DNA from: Bordetella parapertussis
Lineage (GTDB): Bacteria; Pseudomonadota; Gammaproteobacteria; Burkholderiales; Burkholderiaceae_C
Direction of reading: 5' to 3'
Assembly (NCBI GenBank): GCA_945907335.1
Contig: CAMDSU010000054.1
Coordinates: forward strand, 1 to 10,207
Length of the DNA stretch: 10,207 nucleotides
Shown piece by piece: positions 7,796 to 10,207 of this stretch (position 1 is its first letter; every line of letters starts with the position of its first letter). The translations under genes and the position numbers were made by a program. The notes beneath the pieces are model-generated. The model was given only the letters and a program-made list of their open reading frames with translations. It did not search any database and was not told where the DNA came from.

Positions 7796-8232
7796 ACTCA
7801 AAAAGCCCTCACATCAGCCAGGATCAGTTATTGGGCAAACGAATTGCCTCATACCTCAATCTAGGCAATCAACAACTTTCCTACGAAATCACTGAAAGAT
7901 TGCGTGCCTCGCGTACGCGCGCTATTGCCTCTCGCAGAGCCACTCAGTTTGAATTGAAAAATGCTGACGACGTACAAATCCAGCCAAACGGCTCCCTGAG
8001 AATGCCCTACCCTTCCAAGGCGCGCGACATTTACAGTTTGATCGTTTCCTTCATTCCCCTCATATGCCTTGCTGCCGGCTTGATGCTGCTTTATGAATTT
8101 CACAACGACCAAACCGCGCTTGAATTGGCAGAAATTGACTCTGCGCTTTTGATTGATGATCTCCCGCCTCATGCATATACAGACCCCGCCTTCGTAGATT
8201 TCTTGAAGAATCAAGCCCTTCAAAAAGACTAA
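7792..8232 (+). CDS. DUF3619 family single-pass membrane protein, putative anti-sigma factor
   Basis: A 146-residue protein with a cytoplasm-facing N-terminal part (1-79) rich in Arg and Lys, one clear membrane segment at about 81-101 (YSLIVSFIPLICLAAGLMLL) and a short acidic C-terminal tail presumably in the periplasm, with the conserved-looking stretch EIDSALLIDDLPPHAYTDPAF (114-134, motif core LIDDLPPHAY). I place it in DUF3619 from its features and its position after this sigma factor. The topology and the 4-nt overlap with the sigma gene are what one expects of a membrane anti-sigma factor, but no zinc-binding ZAS motif (HxxxCxxC) is present, so an interaction would have to use another fold. 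Its stop overlaps the next start by one base (TAATG). Function is inferred from context only. Confidence 0.82.
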   Translation: MNSKSPHISQDQLLGKRIASYLNLGNQQLSYEITERLRASRTRAIASRRATQFELKNADDVQIQPNGSLRMPYPSKARDIYSLIVSFIPLICLAAGLMLLYEFHNDQTALELAEIDSALLIDDLPPHAYTDPAFVDFLKNQALQKD

Positions 8233-8903
8233 TGCCTGCAAAATTCCCTGCCGATTTGGTCACGCACGCGCTGCTCGCATTTGTCAGCGGGTTGCTTTGC
8301 GCCAGTTTGGTTTTGGCGCAGACCAGTCCAGCCATAACCAAACCTGCACCTGGCGCCAATAGTTCAAACAAGTCCACTAACAGCTTTCACGAGGCGGGCC
8401 CTAAATGGGCTGAGCTCAATGCAGAGCAAAAGCTCATCCTTGAGCCTTTACAAAACTTATGGCCCACACTTGAAGAAAACCGCAAGCGTAAATGGCTGGC
8501 AATTGCAAAAAATTTCCCAACGCTGTCGCCTCAGGCACAAGCCACTGCACAAGAACGCATGCGTCAATGGGCTGCATTAACTCCGGCGCAGCGTTATCAG
8601 GCTAGGCTGCACTTTGCACAAGCCCAGCAGTTAAGTACTGATGAAAAATTGGCCAAATGGGAAGCCTACCAATCCTTGAATGATGAGGAAAAAAATAAGC
8701 TTTCGCAAAGTAAGCCCGCTTGGTCAAAAGGAGCCGCCATGGTTGCGCGACCTGTCGCCCCGGAAAAACTCACTGCCACGCCCTTGAGCAAAAAAGAAGG
8801 GCAAGTAAAACCCCCGCGCATAGAAACCGCGCAAGCACAGGTTGACCCTTTGACACTGCTGCCCATTAAAAAGCATCCTTCTCCGATAAACAATGACAAC
8901 TGA
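8232..8903 (+). CDS. DUF3106 family exported protein
   Basis: A 223-residue protein with an N-terminal signal peptide (hydrophobic core about residues 11-28, ALLAFVSGLLCASLVLA, cleavage after VLAQ or nearby). The middle part (about 57-150) is the DUF3106 region: helical units with regularly spaced tryptophans and a QK/QR motif such as WAELNAEQK, LWPTLEENRKRKWL and WAALTPAQRYQAR. It resembles the helical, tryptophan-bearing periplasmic repeats of envelope-stress sensors in general layout only. The C-terminal 70 residues are Pro/Lys-rich and look disordered. It overlaps the DUF3619 stop by 1 nt and the RDD gene by 11 nt, so all are probably made together. No biochemical function is known to me; a periplasmic ligand- or envelope-sensing role for the sigma factor is inference. 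Confidence 0.85.
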   Translation: MPAKFPADLVTHALLAFVSGLLCASLVLAQTSPAITKPAPGANSSNKSTNSFHEAGPKWAELNAEQKLILEPLQNLWPTLEENRKRKWLAIAKNFPTLSPQAQATAQERMRQWAALTPAQRYQARLHFAQAQQLSTDEKLAKWEAYQSLNDEEKNKLSQSKPAWSKGAAMVARPVAPEKLTATPLSKKEGQVKPPRIETAQAQVDPLTLLPIKKHPSPINNDN

Positions 8904-9426
8904 AGAAAGTGGTGGGGCGACGTCAATAACTCCTTTACCCACCCCTTCATTGGCAAGACGCATGAGTTGCTGGGTGTATGAGGGCATGTTGTTGTTTGCA
9001 GTGGTATTTATCGCAAGTTATTTATTCAGCAGCTTGACCCAAACCAGGCACGGCTTGCAAAACCGCTTAGGTCAACAAATTTTTATTTTTTTAGTGCTGG
9101 GGGTTTACTTCAGTTGGTTCTGGCACAAAGGCCAAACCTTGGCCATGAAAACTTGGCATATACGCGCGCTTGATGTGCATGGTCAGCCCCTGACGCAACG
9201 CCGCGCATCGGCAAGATATGTATTGTGTTGGCTGTGGTTCGTGCCTCCGCTGGTCATTGCGCAATTGATACAAGCCCCCTTAATGGTTGGATTACTGCTT
9301 TGTCCATTCTGGATTGTTTTTTGGGCCTGCCTGACTTATTTCCGAACTGATCATCAGTTTTTACACGATTATTTGGCCGGCACCCGTTTGGTAGATGTTC
9401 GTCCAACCAAATTACCCGCCACTTAA
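8893..9426 (+). CDS. RDD family membrane protein
   Basis: A 177-residue polytopic protein of the RDD family. Hydrophobic segments are at about 29-48, 62-77, 109-127 and 130-150. Family landmarks are the N-terminal Arg pair (LARRM, 20-24), with Glu30 where the classical family has its first Asp, the motif KTWHIRALDVHG (86-97), and the C-terminal HDYLAGTRLV (158-167) with the conserved Asp159 before LAGT. RDD proteins are poorly characterised; some have been linked to ion transport, but nothing here shows a substrate. The start ATG lies inside the 3' end of the DUF3106 gene (11-nt overlap), making it the fourth gene of the sigma-factor operon. It is followed by a 31-nt gap to the LOG-family gene. 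Confidence 0.88.
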   Translation: MTTEESGGATSITPLPTPSLARRMSCWVYEGMLLFAVVFIASYLFSSLTQTRHGLQNRLGQQIFIFLVLGVYFSWFWHKGQTLAMKTWHIRALDVHGQPLTQRRASARYVLCWLWFVPPLVIAQLIQAPLMVGLLLCPFWIVFWACLTYFRTDHQFLHDYLAGTRLVDVRPTKLPAT

Positions 9427-9457
9427 ATTTGTCATCAATACCTGTCAACATTACCTC

Positions 9458-10042
9458 ATGAGTTCTGCTTTTTCTCTTTGCGTTTATTGCGGTTCACGCC
9501 CCGGAACATTGCCTGCCTATTCACAGGCCGCCACCGAGGTGGGCCAATGGATTGGCGAGCACCATGGTCAACTGGTCTATGGGGGTGGTAGTCAAGGCTT
9601 GATGGGAACAGTTGCCAAATCGGCCAAATTTGCGGGCGCGAAAGTCGTAGGTGTCATTCCGCACGCATTGGCTGCCAAAGAAACCGCCAATGAAGCTTGC
9701 GATGAATTACATATGGTCGACAACATGCACCAGCGTAAATTCATGATGGCCGAACGTGCAGATGCATTTTTGGCCTTACCCGGAGGCATTGGCACTTTTG
9801 AAGAATTATTCGAGGTGTGGACTTGGCGGCAACTGGAATTTCACAACAAGCCCATCGGTTTGCTGAATGTGGCTGGGTATTACGACGGCCTGATCCAGTT
9901 CATGCACAACACAGTTGCCAATGGCTTTGTATCCGATTGGCAAATGGACTTTGTTTTTATATCCGACAACTTACACGAGTTGCTGCCGCGTCTGGTAGAG
10001 GCAGCAGGGCTTTCAGTCAGCCCGGGCTTAAAGGGTATTTGA
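9458..10042 (+). CDS. LOG family protein (TIGR00730), nucleoside 5'-monophosphate phosphoribohydrolase
   Basis: A 194-residue Rossmann-fold protein of the LOG ('lonely guy') family. The N-terminal strand motif VYCGSRPG (9-16), the phosphate loop YGGGSQGLMG (41-50), the Met90-His-Gln-Arg93-Lys94 motif and the family signature PGGIGTFEE (108-116) with catalytic Glu115/Glu116 are all present. Plant and several bacterial members hydrolyse the N-glycosidic bond of (cytokinin) nucleoside monophosphates to give free base and ribose 5-phosphate; the 'lysine decarboxylase' label on older entries is wrong. The natural substrate here could be AMP or other nucleotides. The ATG at 9458 (MSSAFSLCVYCGS) is chosen because it gives the usual length. 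An in-frame ATG at 9395 would add 21 residues lying over the RDD gene. No clear Shine-Dalgarno sequence precedes either. It may be read through from the sigma operon. Confidence 0.92.
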   Translation: MSSAFSLCVYCGSRPGTLPAYSQAATEVGQWIGEHHGQLVYGGGSQGLMGTVAKSAKFAGAKVVGVIPHALAAKETANEACDELHMVDNMHQRKFMMAERADAFLALPGGIGTFEELFEVWTWRQLEFHNKPIGLLNVAGYYDGLIQFMHNTVANGFVSDWQMDFVFISDNLHELLPRLVEAAGLSVSPGLKGI

Positions 10043-10060
10043 TTTAATGCGATTGAAGTC

Positions 10061-10092
10061 CCGCACACTCAATCAGTTAAGAAAGTGTGCGG
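10061..10092. terminator. Hairpin between convergent genes, possible bidirectional terminator
   Basis: CCGCACACT and AGTGTGCGG form a perfect 9-bp stem around a 14-nt loop. It lies between the ends of the LOG gene and the P-II gene, the place for a shared terminator. Neither strand has a run of T after the stem, so it may be a weak or Rho-assisted terminator or a 3'-end stabiliser. Confidence 0.5.
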
Positions 10093-10098
10093 TCAAAA

Positions 10099-10207
<109 letters not shown>

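Noticed and set aside
9395..9457. N-terminal extension of the LOG-family protein from the ATG at 9395
   Set aside because: The 21 extra residues overlap the RDD gene and are unlike the family N-terminus; the ATG at 9458 gives the normal length.
10061..10092. A confident Rho-independent terminator for the LOG or P-II gene
   Set aside because: The stem is perfect but no T-run follows on either strand, so it is listed only as a possible bidirectional terminator.

Overview
The window looks like chromosomal DNA of a betaproteobacterium of the order Burkholderiales, most like Comamonadaceae in protein sequence. The basis is the gene order ilvB-ilvH-ilvC-psd-pssA-leuA on one strand and, divergent from it, an ECF-type sigma factor followed by DUF3619, DUF3106 and RDD-family genes. 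Base composition is moderate, not the very high GC of many members of the order. I saw no IS element, CRISPR array, tRNA or rRNA, and nothing suggests recent transfer.

Left part (1-7093, minus strand). Transcription runs leftward from a promoter region upstream of ilvB. IlvB and IlvH form acetohydroxyacid synthase and IlvC is the next enzyme of valine/isoleucine synthesis. Psd and PssA, the two membrane enzymes that make phosphatidylethanolamine from CDP-diacylglycerol and serine, follow with a 1-nt overlap and a 3-nt gap, so they appear to share the ilv transcript. After pssA comes a 196-nt leader and then leuA, the first committed step of leucine synthesis. The leader has an 11-bp direct repeat, a 16-codon open frame MNLNKLLRNAFPGPSR with TTA/CTA/CTA leucine codons, a segment able to form a competing helix, and a strong intrinsic terminator ending 53 nt before the leuA start. 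This fits ribosome-mediated leucine attenuation. Downstream of leuA is the start of an exported, lysine/alanine-rich protein that runs off the left edge.

Divergent intergenic region (6957-7228). It has promoter-like sequences for both directions, a 9-nt homopolymer tract, four copies of the hexamer ATGACA/TGTCAT in about 100 bp, and a 17-bp perfect palindrome in the 5' UTR of the sigma gene. A short branched-chain-residue-rich frame with a Shine-Dalgarno-like sequence precedes ilvB.

Right part (7229-9426, plus strand). Four genes overlap at successive stop/start codons: sigma factor (TTG start), a single-pass membrane protein of DUF3619 placed as an anti-sigma factor would be, an exported DUF3106 protein, and an RDD-family membrane protein. 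Their layout suggests an uncharacterised envelope-sensing regulatory unit. A LOG-family nucleotide phosphoribohydrolase gene follows at 9458-10042. It converges, across a 9-bp-stem hairpin, on the 3' end of a P-II nitrogen regulator gene on the minus strand at the right edge.
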